Of a DNA stretch of 64,000 nt, positions 21,401 through 31,160 are shown in pieces. The stretch covers positions 18,632,729-18,696,728 of the forward strand of contig JBCNJP010000017.1 in assembly GCA_039602395.1 (NCBI GenBank), given 5' to 3'. This stretch comes from Deinandra increscens subsp. villosa. Taxonomy: Eukaryota; Streptophyta; Magnoliopsida; Asterales; Asteraceae. Position 1 is the stretch's first letter; every line of letters starts with the position of its first letter. The notes below the pieces were generated by a model, which had not been told where the DNA came from, searched no databases, and saw only the letters and a list, made by a program, of their open reading frames with translations. Made by a program: the position numbers and the translations under genes.

Positions 21401-21702
21401 CTGCTTCTAGTTCAAGGAAAGGAAAGGTTCCATTTGTTGGTAAAGCTGCCAAACAACGATTCATTGATGAAAATGGCAGAGTATTTGATGAATACCCACA
21501 ACCTACATTTTTCAAAACTCAAGGAAGATTTATTCCATGTTTTCAAAATGTTCCATATGTAGGTTGTTCGTCACAATCAACTGTGACAGGTTCATCAGAT
21601 ATCCGATTTACCAAAACAACAACATCTGGAAACCTAAAGTGGTTTCAAAAGGAAATCAAGATACTGGTCGACCAGAAGCAATTCGCTTCGGGTCATTTAT
21701 AA
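18469..21702 (+). CDS. Copia-type Gag with long coiled coil and two zinc knuckles
   Basis: The intact frame has 1077 codons. Residues of about 30-230 look like the plant copia Gag core (UBN2-type), with LEDYQNWKQRFSAYI, AKQLWDALSARCEG and EALPEKWENYV. A CCHC zinc knuckle CFKCSRYGHFAREC is at residues 386-399. Residues of about 490-700 are rich in K, E and L with few prolines and look like a long coiled coil. A second knuckle CYNCRQKGHLAQDC is at 961-974. Gag would form the particle and bind the element's own RNA through the knuckles. It is far longer than an ordinary copia Gag, and no pol follows: the frame stops after IKILVDQKQFASGHL. The start is the first ATG after the leader and is conserved in the relative at 40989. 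It has no stops or frameshifts, unlike that relative. Confidence 0.88.
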   Translation: MSDFQAFAAMQSTVQAMLNFDNEIGTSQKVPKLLKLEDYQNWKQRFSAYISTNDIDLWIPIRTLYMRPTDNGEYKEIQDFDKDERRSYELEQKVYGYLTMALPTELLHQFSTCKKAKQLWDALSARCEGNDQYKKSRRKVLNKEFENFQQYDKENISALVSRFSHLISEMKVVKIEKTEEELKEKLMEALPEKWENYVLLLTHDKDYSTLSFHDLTGKLHAREMEMMNSNKSTAQLQNPELYHGQNSASINAKSKSSGYDTTNPPQTAFVADHGSGKYESSSRRCSFTTPDRSSASSINGKSAEDLVALLSGFISSFSGDIFSKIGNSCLYREDLDHMDEDQLNKLDLEWQFAMLTERGRRFIKKHGTSSIFQGDKLGLNKSQIKCFKCSRYGHFARECPTKEKVVQTADKTASPQIALTAISSASKEQTSNEGYDWEADFPDESCFVAQIVHSDDEEEITDSDSDVRSYGNSGYESVCEFCSQKDKMIQGLVKEKEDLVADREKLEGMIQELESQKEKFSVFQTELIDKELQFQGVEQEFEKKFTKLSEEKADLVKEVAKWKAEAEDAANDFNNLFEKSKIKLDLLTKASDDSVAKIEVYQLDMEKLLDEKRELARVNKLQNANLDIQKRNEDKLEKELLAALDELRLQKYETNKVAKKLIASEKELAEALQRISELKIEVIDSKRLLNNVTNSQSFTSFLAKDDNFEKMFNKTVSPPGSLKEGVHDLKEKAEIGDYSEFVGSKSAEEKQKEKGKSIEASEAQKVVSGPSSSKADIDETIINAPKDIKKVKAEFSRLAKTGHKSSDSEEKVSGKYTGLGFQKKQVDVKVSKVQQQQHLKKVNLKQVKKEVFKADKVQPERFYKLKGSEQIFSDKEFPLHCVDARKVAEVFVTNVDSKTKKQQGAKYSSGGSNSTPKSPTSKWVHDHRFQVYDNFYDHFGDEYVCEAMQVPKQRNVHNRLCYNCRQKGHLAQDCPVSAASSSRKGKVPFVGKAAKQRFIDENGRVFDEYPQPTFFKTQGRFIPCFQNVPYVGCSSQSTVTGSSDIRFTKTTTSGNLKWFQKEIKILVDQKQFASGHL

Positions 21703-23316
21703 ACTGATGTGTTTGACCAGTGTGCAGGTACTTCTAGAAGACCTATCGGTGATTGACAAGTTGCTGATGGAGGAGTATTCTGCTGATTTAACTTAAATTA
21801 CATGTGATATCAAATTTCAAAACTGAAATTTTTCTGAAAGCTAAACTTGAAAGGTATCCATGTCGAAAGGTCAATTTTCTTTCTTTTATATTTCGTATGT
21901 CGTTTAGGGGGAGAAAATTGAAAATCAAAAATAGCGTCTTTGTGTTTTTGTTGGTATTAAAATGAAAATCCAAAATTAGAGTTTTCATTTTAAGGGGGAG
22001 AAAAACAGAAAATACAAAAACATTGAAAAAACAGAAAAATACAAAAACATTGAAACATGAGAAATTGTATCCAACATGATTGGGAAATGATGGTACATTG
22101 GCTTACGTGTCTGACTCATGGATAAAATAGATGAAAAAGCCATAAGATCATTGTTTGATGTACTTGGTAGGCTCGGCATTAAATCAGAAAGTATTCAGAT
22201 GTGATAAACACATTAAATACTAATGCTTGACCAAGTGGACAACATCTTGATGCATGTCTCATGATATCAAGAAAAGATATGTGAAAAAGAAAAATGAGAA
22301 GTCACTGTGTATACATGTGTTCATTTTGCAAAGATTTAAACTTGTTTGATTTTCTTTATTTTGTCAAACGATCGGACTTTCTTTGCGTATCGAAAGATCG
22401 ACCTGATTGTTGTTCGTTTGACGTTCTGCTTTATTTTCTTTGGTGTTTCGTATAACTCATCGGACTTTCTCTGCGTGTACGGGAGTACCGACCTGATTGT
22501 TGTTGGGTTATACAATTTCAACTTGTTTTATTTTCTTATTTTGTTAAATCCGAGGCCTTATCTGCGTATCGAAAGATCGACCTTAAGGTAGACGATTTAA
22601 CGTTCTTATTTCTTTTTGCATGGAACACAGTTGACTGTATCATGAATATAATCATTATGTGATTAAATCACAAATGATATCACAAAGTGTGATATAAAAA
22701 GCAAAAACATATCTGAGTATGTCTGATAGTGTGGGGTACACTGGTCAAAGCAAACTAAATCAATCAATAACATATCCAGATGTTATGAGTATGATTGTGC
22801 CTGAGTTTAAGATGGACAAATTATACCAGTAATCGACATGACTTGTGTGCTGAAGTAATTGAAATTGAAGTGGAGTTCAGCATGATATGACCAATATGAT
22901 CCCAAGTTGTGATCTTTCTCACAAAAGACAAAAATAGTGTCTGATTCAGTATTGCATTTATGTTTCATATCTGAAAAGATCAAAAAGATTTTCGGTGTGT
23001 TTTGATGTAAAGTTTCAGAAAGCCAAAAAGATTTTGTTTCTTATTTGTTTTCGACCGATCGATATGTGATACGAAATCGAAATTTCAAAACTATATCTTG
23101 GATTCTCGAAGAGAAGTTTTGCGCCAAGATTAAATTAATTTTCAAAAGAAAAGGAAACCGCGTTTCTGTCTTCTGAAATTGCAGGTTATATGTTTCAAAG
23201 ACTCAAGCATGGTGAAAGGGGGAGTATGTAAGTATTTTTCACAAGTGGATCTTGAAGTTCAAAGATGATTCTAGAGTGATCCAGCCATGCAAGCTCTATT
23301 TCTGACAAGATTTCAA
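21703..23316 (+). other. 3' untranslated region of gag-only element B
   Basis: Non-coding and well conserved with 44218-45960 of the relative. It contains repeated purine-rich GGGGGAGAAAA tracts (about 21907 and 21998), the stem-loop trio at 22363-22601 and a further GGGGGAG tract at 23218. Short frames here do not keep their reading between copies in a meaningful way and I treat it as non-coding. Confidence 0.75.
22363..22601 (+). ncRNA. Three tandem stem-loops in the 3' region of element B
   Basis: Stem 1 pairs GTCAAACGA (22363-22371) with TCGTTTGAC (22414-22422). Stem 2 pairs GTATAACTCA (22450-22459) with TGGGTTATAC (22504-22513). Stem 3 pairs GTTAAATC (22543-22550) with GATTTAAC (22594-22601). 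Stem sequences differ but pairing is kept. Each encloses a common core: TGCGT, a small hairpin with a GNRA-type loop (ATC-GAAA-GAT twice, GTAC-GGGA-GTAC once), then CGACC. It is probably a cis-acting RNA structure of the element; its function is unknown. Confidence 0.7.
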
Positions 23317-23812
23317 CAGATGGAATGGACCAGAGGGAAATCAGATCAGAGATAACCTGCTGGGCCACATGCAGAATGATTTCAGGGATTTTGAGCTGAA
23401 AGAAGTGAGATGGAGAGAGACAGGAACTGACCCTGTGACAGGGGAGTCAATTGGAGAAGTACGGAGGCCACCGACCAAGCGCACAAGGGTCATCAACATG
23501 TTGGATGAGATCGAGGATGGAACACTGGTACGAAACTTTGACTGCTGGTACTACGATCCAACAACACATGAGGTGGTGGTTCTCTGTAAGCCGATGCGTC
23601 AATTCCGATTTTATGACCCGGTGGATCTTCTTCGATTTGGTGAAAGAGATATAAAGCTTCTGGCCACCCAACCCATTCTTGCAGACGAGACTGATATGGT
23701 AAATGCTGTAAGGGTTGGCATCTTCGATGGAGCAGCTAAGAAGATTGTAGAGAAGGGATGGTGGTTTAACAACGTTCAAACCTCATTCAGATTTGACTTG
23801 CTGCTGCCGTGA
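23306..23812 (+). pseudogene. 3' fragment of an ORF of an unrecognised copia-associated protein
   Basis: An open frame enters from the junction at 23316 without its own start and runs to a stop at 23810-23812. The first internal methionine is at 23369. It reads GNQIRDNLLGHMQNDFRDFE, later INMLDEIEDGTLVRNFDCWY and FYDPVDLLRFGERD. I see no RT, integrase, protease or knuckle motif. It lies just upstream of a polypurine tract and an LTR, so it is the last coding segment of a copia-type element, or a carried gene. Its upstream part has been replaced by element B. Function unknown. Confidence 0.55.
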
Positions 23813-23844
23813 AGTGGTCTAATGGTTCATGCCTAGGGGAAGAT

Positions 23845-24215
23845 TGTAGGGCTATTATTATTAAGGCATGAACATTAGTGGGCTTTGTGTTTGGGCTTAT
23901 TAGATATTGGGCTAGTTAGTGATTATGATTGGGCCATGTGGGCTTCTAACTAGGTTTGCGATTTTGTAAGGGCTATATAAGCCTCTCATGTATGTGTTTA
24001 TGATTCAAGCTTTTCAATACAAAAGACTGTTTACGATTTCTTCTTTGTTTCTATTTCCGATCAGCTTCCAAGTAAGAGGGTTTTCATTCAAGATTCAATC
24101 TTTATCTTAGATTGAATCTATTTTCTTCTACTTGTTTCTTGGATCAATCGTGTTTGAGGATTCCGCACTCATTCACGATCAAATATCGTGTGTTTGGTTT
24201 ATTTTCGGACCTACA
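23845..24215 (+). repeat. Copia-type LTR (3' LTR of a truncated element)
   Basis: TGTAGGGCTATTATTATTAA to TCGGACCTACA, 371 bp, with TATATAA at 23974-23980. It is preceded by a purine tract AGGGGAAGA, so it is a 3' LTR. No clear 5-bp duplication is shared with the far left end of element B, supporting a chimera. The same family occurs at 8064-8174 and 35750-36129. Confidence 0.8.
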
Positions 24216-27200
24216 ATTTGAAGATGCAGGGGTCAGAAATTGAAGCCTACACTCGGCGCCATAATGAACTAGCAAACTTGTGCCCGAACTTGGTACAACC
24301 GGCATACAAGCGGATCGAGATTTATCTTGGTGGGTTAGCCCCACAAATCCAGGGAATGGCCGTCTCCAGTAACTCTACCACTATACAACAGGCCATCCGT
24401 ATGGCCCATAAGCTGACTGAAACAGCCGTGAATCAGGGAATTCTGCCAAAAAGAGGTGCCTCTGCTAATCCATCAGAAAACAAGAGGAAATGGGAAAACA
24501 GTGACTTGAAGAATTCATCGTCTCAGCAACAGCCGCACAAGCAGGGAAGACATGATCACAACAATCGGGGTAACAATCAAAGTGGTTCAGGCAATCAAGG
24601 AAAGTACAACGGGAAGTACCCCAAATGTAACAAGTGTGGGTACCATCACTATGGTCAGTGCGAGAAGTTTCAATGCCGACGGTGCGGGAAAATAGGCCAT
24701 GCCGCCAAAGATTGTCGCGGAGAAATTCAGACAAATCAACAGCAAAAGGGGTGCTATCACTGTGGAAAGGAAGGCCACATCAAACGAGACTGCCCACAAT
24801 TGAAGCAGAATAACAATAATGGTGGTGGTGGTGGTGCTAGGGGCAGAGCATTCACTATTGGCAAAGGAGATGCTAAGAATGACAACAATGTGGTGACTGG
24901 TAAGTTCCCTCTAAATAACCGCTTTGCTAATGTTCTTTTTGATTCGGGTGCCGATAAAAGTTTCATATCAAAAGACTTTAGTAAACTGCTAGGGATCGAA
25001 CCAGTAGAATTAGAAACTGCTTATTCCATAGAATTAGCTGACGGAAAAGTTGTGAGTGTAATACACATTTACAAGCAATGTAGGATAGAACTATCTGGCC
25101 ATAGTTTTCATATTGACCTTATGCTCACACCTCTCGGAAGTTTTGATGTCATCATTGGCATGGATTGGTTGTCTGACCACAACGCTGAGATCGTATGCAA
25201 CAACAAAGTCGTCCGTATTCCACTCCCTAACGGGGAAGCCATTTCTGTTCAAGGCGAAAGAAGCGGTACTGTCAAAGGAATTATTTCCTTCATGAAGGCG
25301 CAGAAATGTCTGAGAAAGAAAAACTGCACGGCATTCTTGGCTCTAGTAACTGACAATGCTCGGGAAGAGAGGAAGGTAGAAGACATTCCTGTAGTACGCG
25401 ATTTCCCTGATGTTTTTCCGGAGGACTTGCCTGGTCTTCCGCCTCATCGTCAAGTCGAGTTTGAAATCTCACTCGCCACCGGTGCAGCGCCAATTGCTCG
25501 TGCTCCCTACAGATTAGCCCCACCTGAGCTGAAAGAATTATCTACGCAATTTCAGGAACTGTTAGATAAGGGATTCATTCGACCTAGCACGTCTCCATGG
25601 GGAGCCCCTGTCCTTTTTGTGAAGAAGAAAGATGGGACTTTCCGCATGTGTATAGATTATCGAGAACTAAACAAGGTCACTATAAAGAATCGTTACCCCC
25701 TGCCTCGCATAGATGACCTGTTCGACCAACTCCAAGGATCGAGCTATTATTCAAAGATCGACTTAAGGTCCGGCTACCATCAACTACGTGTAAAGGAGGA
25801 AGACATTTCCAAGACGGCATTTCGCACAAGGTACGGTCACTTTGAATTTTTGGTCATGCCATTTGGACTAACGAACGCACCCGCCGTATTTATGGATCTC
25901 ATGAATCGGGTGTGTAAGCCGTACCTGGACAAGTTTGTCATCGTTTTTATTGATGACATTCTCATTTACTCGAAGAACAAGGAAGAACACGAGGAACACT
26001 TACGGTTGGTTTTGCAATTGCTGCGACAGGAGGAATTATACGCAAAGTTCTCCAAATGTGATTTTTGGATTCGAGAGGTGCAATTCCTTGGCCACGTGGT
26101 TAATGAAAATGGAATCCATGTTGATCCGGCAAAAATCGAGGCGATCAAAAACTGGGAAGCACCCAGGACTCCTACTGAGATTCGACAATTCTTGGGTTTA
26201 GCGGGTTATTACAGGCGTTTCATAGAGGGCTTTTCGAAGATTGCTCAGCCCCTTACAGCGTTAACACAGAAAGGCGTCGTTTTTAAGTGGAGTGACAAGC
26301 ATCAACAGGCATTTCAATTGCTTAAACAAAAGCTAAGCAGTGCACCTATCTTATCCTTGCCAGAAGGAACAGAAGACTTCGTGGTGTACTGTGACGCGTC
26401 CAACCAGGGTCTCGGTTGCGTATTGATGCAACGCGAGAAGGTTATTGCTTACGCTTCTCGGCAGTTGAAGGTACACGAGAAAAATTACACCACTCACGAT
26501 CTAGAGTTGGGAGCTGTGGTCTTCGCACTAAAGATTTGGAGACACTATTTATATGGTACAAAGTGCACAATTTATACGGATCACAAGAGCTTGCAGCACA
26601 TCTTTGACCAGAAAGAACTTAACATGAGGCAGCGTCGGTGGGTCGAACTGTTAAATGATTATGAATGTGCGATAAAGTACCATCCGGGGAAGGCTAACGT
26701 GGTAGCCGATGCCCTCAGCAGAAAAGAAAATGCCAAACCGAAACGGGTTCGTGCTTTGCAATTCACAATACACGCAGGGCTACCTGACCAAGTCCGCAAC
26801 GCTCAGATCGAAGCATTAAAGGATGAAAACCGAGCAGCTGAATCGCTTCGTGGGATGGACAAACAGTTAGAAACAAAGGCTAACGGAACAAGATATTTCC
26901 AAAATCGGCTATGGGTTCCTTCCTATGGAAATTTACGTGAGCTCGTGATGGACGAATCTCATAAATCTCGATACTCAATCCATCCTGGTGCAGACAAGAT
27001 GTATCATGATCTGAAGGTAGCTTACTGGTGGCCAAACATGAAAGCAGACATCGCTACCTATGTGAACAAGTGCTTGACGTGTTCCAAAGTTAAGGCAGAA
27101 TATCAGAAACCTTCGGGGCTACTTCAACAACCAATAATTCCCGAGTGGAAGTGGGAACACATATCAATGGACTTTATTACAAAGTTACCAAAGACCTCTA

Positions 27201-28237
27201 GTGGTTGTGACACTATTTGGGTGATCGTTGATCGACTAACCAAATCCGCGCATTTTCTAGCTATCAAGGAAGAATACAAGACTGAGAAGCTCGCTAAAAT
27301 TTATATAAAGGAAATAGTTTCTAGGCACGGGGTGCCAATCTCCATTATCTCGGATCGGGATGCTCGATTTACCTCCCACCTTTGGAGATCACTGCATAAA
27401 AGGTTGGGTTCACGACTTGATATGAGCTCGGCATACCACCCTCAAACAGATGGCCAAAGCGAGCGAACTATTCAAACACTTGAGGACATGCTGAGAGCAT
27501 GTGTTATTGATTTCGGGAACAGTTGGGAGACTCACTTACCCCTAGTGGAGTTCTCTTACAACAACAGCTACCACACGAGCATTCAAGCAGCACCATTTGA
27601 GGCACTGTACGGGAGGAAGTGTCGATCCCCTATCTGCTGGACAGAAGTTGGGGATAGCCAACTCACCGGTCCAGAACTGATACTCGAGACGTCAGAAAGG
27701 ATTGTTCAGATCAGAAACCGGATGAAGGCGGCTAGAGACCGTCAAAAGAGTTACGCAGACAAAAGGCGAAAACCACTTAAGTTTGAAGTTGGTGACAAAG
27801 TTCTTTTAAAAGTGTCACCTTGGAAGGGTGTCATTCGCTTTGGCAAACGTGGCAAACTGAATCCACGCTACATTGGACCATTTGAAATTATCAGCGAAGT
27901 TGGCCCGGTAGCGTACGAACTAAACTTACCAGAGAAATTGCATGGTGTGCACAACGTCTTCCATGTGTCAAATCTGAAGAAGTGTTTATCAGATGAAAGT
28001 CTAGTAGTACCACTAGACGAGATCCAAGTCGATGAACAATTGCGCTTTATCGAGGAACCGGTTGAAATCATGGATCGTGAGGTCAAGACGCTCAAACGAA
28101 GTAAGATCCCAATAGTTCGAGTTCGTTGGAACTCGAAACGAGGACCAGAGTTCACGTGGGAACGTGAAGAGCAAATGCGAAAGAAATACCCACAACTCTT
28201 CGACAAACAAGCAACGACGGGTAGAGGTACGAACTAA
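24216..28237 (+). CDS. Chromovirus (Gypsy, Tekay-like) Gag-Pol, 5'-truncated
   Basis: The frame is open through 28237; the nominal ATG at 24188 lies in the neighbouring LTR, so the true Gag start is lost. In order, numbered from 24188: a Gag remnant (MQGSEIEAYTRRHNELANL), three zinc-knuckle-like motifs (CNKCGYHHYGQC, CRRCGKIGHAAKDC, CYHCGKEGHIKRDC), aspartic protease DSGAD (residue 252), RT with VFIDD (589-590), RNase H with VYCDAS (736), and integrase with its HHCC finger (H925, C962, C965) and catalytic D995, D1056 and E1092. A chromodomain-like tail follows (PVEIMDREVKTLKRSKIPIV, then VRWNSKRGPEFTWEREE). Protease through tail is uninterrupted, so this could be recently active apart from its missing 5' end. 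The chromodomain is thought to steer integration to heterochromatin. Confidence 0.93.
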
Positions 28238-28364
28238 ATTTCGGGTCGAAATTTTATTCAACAAGGGGATGATGTGACAACTGAAAATTTTTATTTTCTT
28301 TGTGTCTAGCGAATGAGCAATGATCTTGATTTTCGGGACGAAAATCCCTTCAACAAGGGGATGA
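28238..28364 (+). promoter_or_regulatory. Duplicated polypurine tract and LTR start
   Basis: TTCAACAAGGGGATGATGTG occurs twice, ending before TGTGAC at 28273 and again at 28365, 92 bp apart. I take the second as the start of the LTR because the sequence after it continues to a matching LTR end. Confidence 0.65.
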
Positions 28365-31160
28365 TGTGACAGCCGGCAAATTCAGGTGATCCTCTAGACG
28401 AACACGAACAATTATTTATGTCAAACACGCATGCATTCATACATCTAATAGGGTTATTAGATGCGTCGTTGAGTCCACAAACAAGCACACACACATGAGT
28501 CGGTCAGTCCTGATTGTTGGTGACAAATTAACAATACTATAATTGAACGAACGAACGTAATTTATGCAACCTATGATTACATGATTTTATGTGAGCTCAT
28601 TGTCTAAGTATTTCGTGCATGTAGGATTCGATACGAGATTAAGTGTACATTTTATGTGGCTTTAGTTGTTAACAAATTTCGGTTCTCTTGTACTATATAT
28701 ATTTATGTGTTAAAAAAAAAAAAGGATAATTATGTACGTAAGGAATGGATAAAGGATTAGGCAATTTGAAATTTGTGATGAACCAAATTCGGAACCGCCT
28801 CTCGTATTCGTTTAAAAAAAAAAACCTTAACAAACACCCTAATCTTATCAAGTTCTCCACAAATCCACAAACCCTATTATTCTCCCGATCGAAAACAGTA
28901 GAAGAACCTCCTCCCATCTCTTGATTTTGGCTTCTCCACGAGTACAGTGGCAGCCACGAACGGAGGGGAAACCCGCAGCGAGGATCGGAGGCAACAAAGA
29001 CGCGCGCGTAATTACTCGAACGTACGAATCGAAGGTACTAATTTACAAAAACCCGGTTGCCTTCAAAACGTTTCTTTTTAGTCAACCTCGCATGGGGATC
29101 ATATGTTTTTCGCGAACCTGCAAATCAATGGTGTATATATAAGTTTGATTATGGGGTTGACGGGTTAGGTATGTTATGGGGAAGATGATCCCAGTTCTGC
29201 GCATGTTTAAAGTTGTTAAGGACTGGTATATAACACAAATCGGAATGTGGCCTGGTGGGTTGGGTTTTCGCTGGTGACTCAAGGGTCACGGGTTCTAACC
29301 ATGTGCACAGCGACCTTATTCTCCTTTTTATTATTTACTTTTCTCTAGTTGGAAAATGATACCTGAATACAAGTTAAATAAATTAGGAACTGAGTAAACA
29401 ACAAACTAGAAACTGGCCTGGTGGTTAAGGCCATGGGTTGCGACTGGGTTGTCCCAGGTTCGAACCACGCGCTCTGCAACTTTTATTTCTTTTTCAGTTC
29501 TGTTTCATTAACATGGTTATGACTTCATAATTGAGAAGTGCTTAAAACTGTAAGGGACTGGATGAGAAAATAAATCGGAAACTGCTCTAGTGGTTAAGCC
29601 TCTTGTTGGCGACTGGGAGGTCGTGAGTTCTAACCCAGCGCACTACATCAATTATTCTTCTTTTTTAATTCTGTTTCATTAGTAGGAAGTTCACACCAGA
29701 ATTCTGATTAATAAATTAGGGACAGGACTAAATAAACAAGCATGAACCTAGCCCAGTTGGTAGTATGCGTTGTTGTGGACTGAAGGGTCGCGGGTTCAAA
29801 CCCAGCGCCCAGCACATTATTTTCCTTTTTGTTTCTGGATCCCTGTTTAACCCTTGCAATCCTCCATGAATTGATATGGTATACTTGTTGTTAGTGATAG
29901 ATAAATTGTATGTTTTCATAAGGAGGGTTACTTTTGATGCAAAGCATGACACACAAAATATATAACTACACTTTTAGATTTTTGTAATTAGCGTATTTAT
30001 TTTACTAAATGATCTAATGACACCGCAAAGTATCTCGTATGTTAAAAAGGTTATGTGATTGTGTGATCTTAGTAACTTTATTAGTCGAGCTATATCACGA
30101 ATGGTTTTGTATGTGGTTAACATAATTATTTAATCGTGAAAACATTATGTGCTTCTCATTACCGTTTTGAGATGACTAGAATGCATGCTAGAAACGTTTG
30201 ACATGTGTTTACTTGATATAATTGGAAAAGATTAACCGAACAAACAAACCTAATTATTAACGAGTCACCAACGTGTCATCAGGGTCGATTGAGTCAGTCT
30301 CGTTGTTCATTCACTGTAGTCTTACACATTCACAAACATATAGGTGATTCGTAGGAATTCATCAACACTTTCATTTAACTTTCTTGCCGAGCTCCCAAAG
30401 GTGAGTTTTCGAACATTTTCTCTAAGTATTTCAGTTAGAGAAAGGAGCATGCTACAAACATTCTGGTAATATAATTGTATTGGCTGATCACGTATGTGCA
30501 CACATAACACAAATTACAAGTCCTTACATTTCGAACCGTTAGTTTATTGGAAAGCGAGGTAATCTTTGGTAGTACTACTGGGTTTGACAAACCCCACCCG
30601 CGTTGGTAGCTCCAACTCGACTGGATGTCGAACGGGTGTAAAATTAGCCTAGACAGTATCATCATCATCCGTGTTAGGCGATGGTGGAAGGCATTACAAA
30701 CACAAACAGTCACGCTTCGGTTGCGAACCACATAGTGATAGCATTATTGGCCTTGCTAGCTACGATTACTATTATGATTACCATGGCACGAACATTTTAC
30801 AAACATCTTGACAAACATTTATTTTTTTCTTACTTTGACATTATGAACTCACCAGCCTTGCGCTGACCCACATAGCATGTCTTTCGCAGGTCTTTGAGGT
30901 ACGAGCACGCTAGGACGCATATTGCATGAAAGTTGAACATTTTGATTTGCATTCCACTTTTACGTTTGAGTTTATTTTTTTTGTGTTTGGTTTGAGGGCG
31001 CGTGTTTTGCGCAACACTTTTTTACTTACATGTTACGCTTCCGCATTTCTTAAATTGTTTTGGTGTGTTTGCATGGTTTGGTATGACTAATGACTCGGAT
31101 CCTGGTTTGTCACACGCCTCGTGGTATAAACCCCGCAGGTGGATTTTTGAGGGTGTGACA
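28365..31160 (+). repeat. 3' LTR of the chromovirus
   Basis: From TGTGACAGCCGGCAAATTC to TTTGAGGGTGTGACA, about 2.8 kb, a normal size for this lineage. No second copy is present because the 5' end of the element is missing. Open frames inside are short and I do not regard them as genes. It includes the tRNA-like tandem array at 29212-29815. Confidence 0.75.
29212..29815 (+). repeat. Four tandem tRNA-like (SINE-head-like) modules in the LTR
   Basis: Units repeat every 166-169 bp. Each has a box A-like word about 40-44 bp before a box B-like word: box B is GGTTCTAACC (29291), GGTTCGAACC (29457), AGTTCTAACC (29626) and GGTTCAAACCC (29793). The clearest box A is TAGCCCAGTTGG at 29749; others read CTGGTGGTTAAGG and CTAGTGGTTAAG. 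After each comes a T-rich run. These are internal RNA polymerase III promoter elements as in tRNA genes and SINEs. No unit folds into an obvious intact tRNA. Confidence 0.7.

Larger units (their letters stand above)
17377..23316 (+). mobile_element. Gag-only LTR element, 3' end missing (copy B)
   Basis: It comprises a 5' LTR, primer-binding site, leader array, one long gag and a 1.6-kb 3' untranslated region. Comparison with the complete relative at 39931-46413 shows that the last part of the 3' region and the 3' LTR are missing: similarity stops at 23316, where a different copia tail begins. It inserted into copia RNase H. No protease, integrase or RT is encoded, so it fits the TR-GAG class of non-autonomous LTR elements. 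Confidence 0.85.

Noticed and set aside
22346..22591. Open frames on both strands over the stem-loop trio (also 44964-45267)
   Set aside because: They simply translate the repeated stem-loop core; there is no start context or domain, and the RNA pairing explains the repetition better.
29410..29480. Genuine tRNA gene
   Set aside because: Box A- and B-like words are present, but no complete cloverleaf with acceptor pairing could be drawn; the module repeats four times in an LTR.
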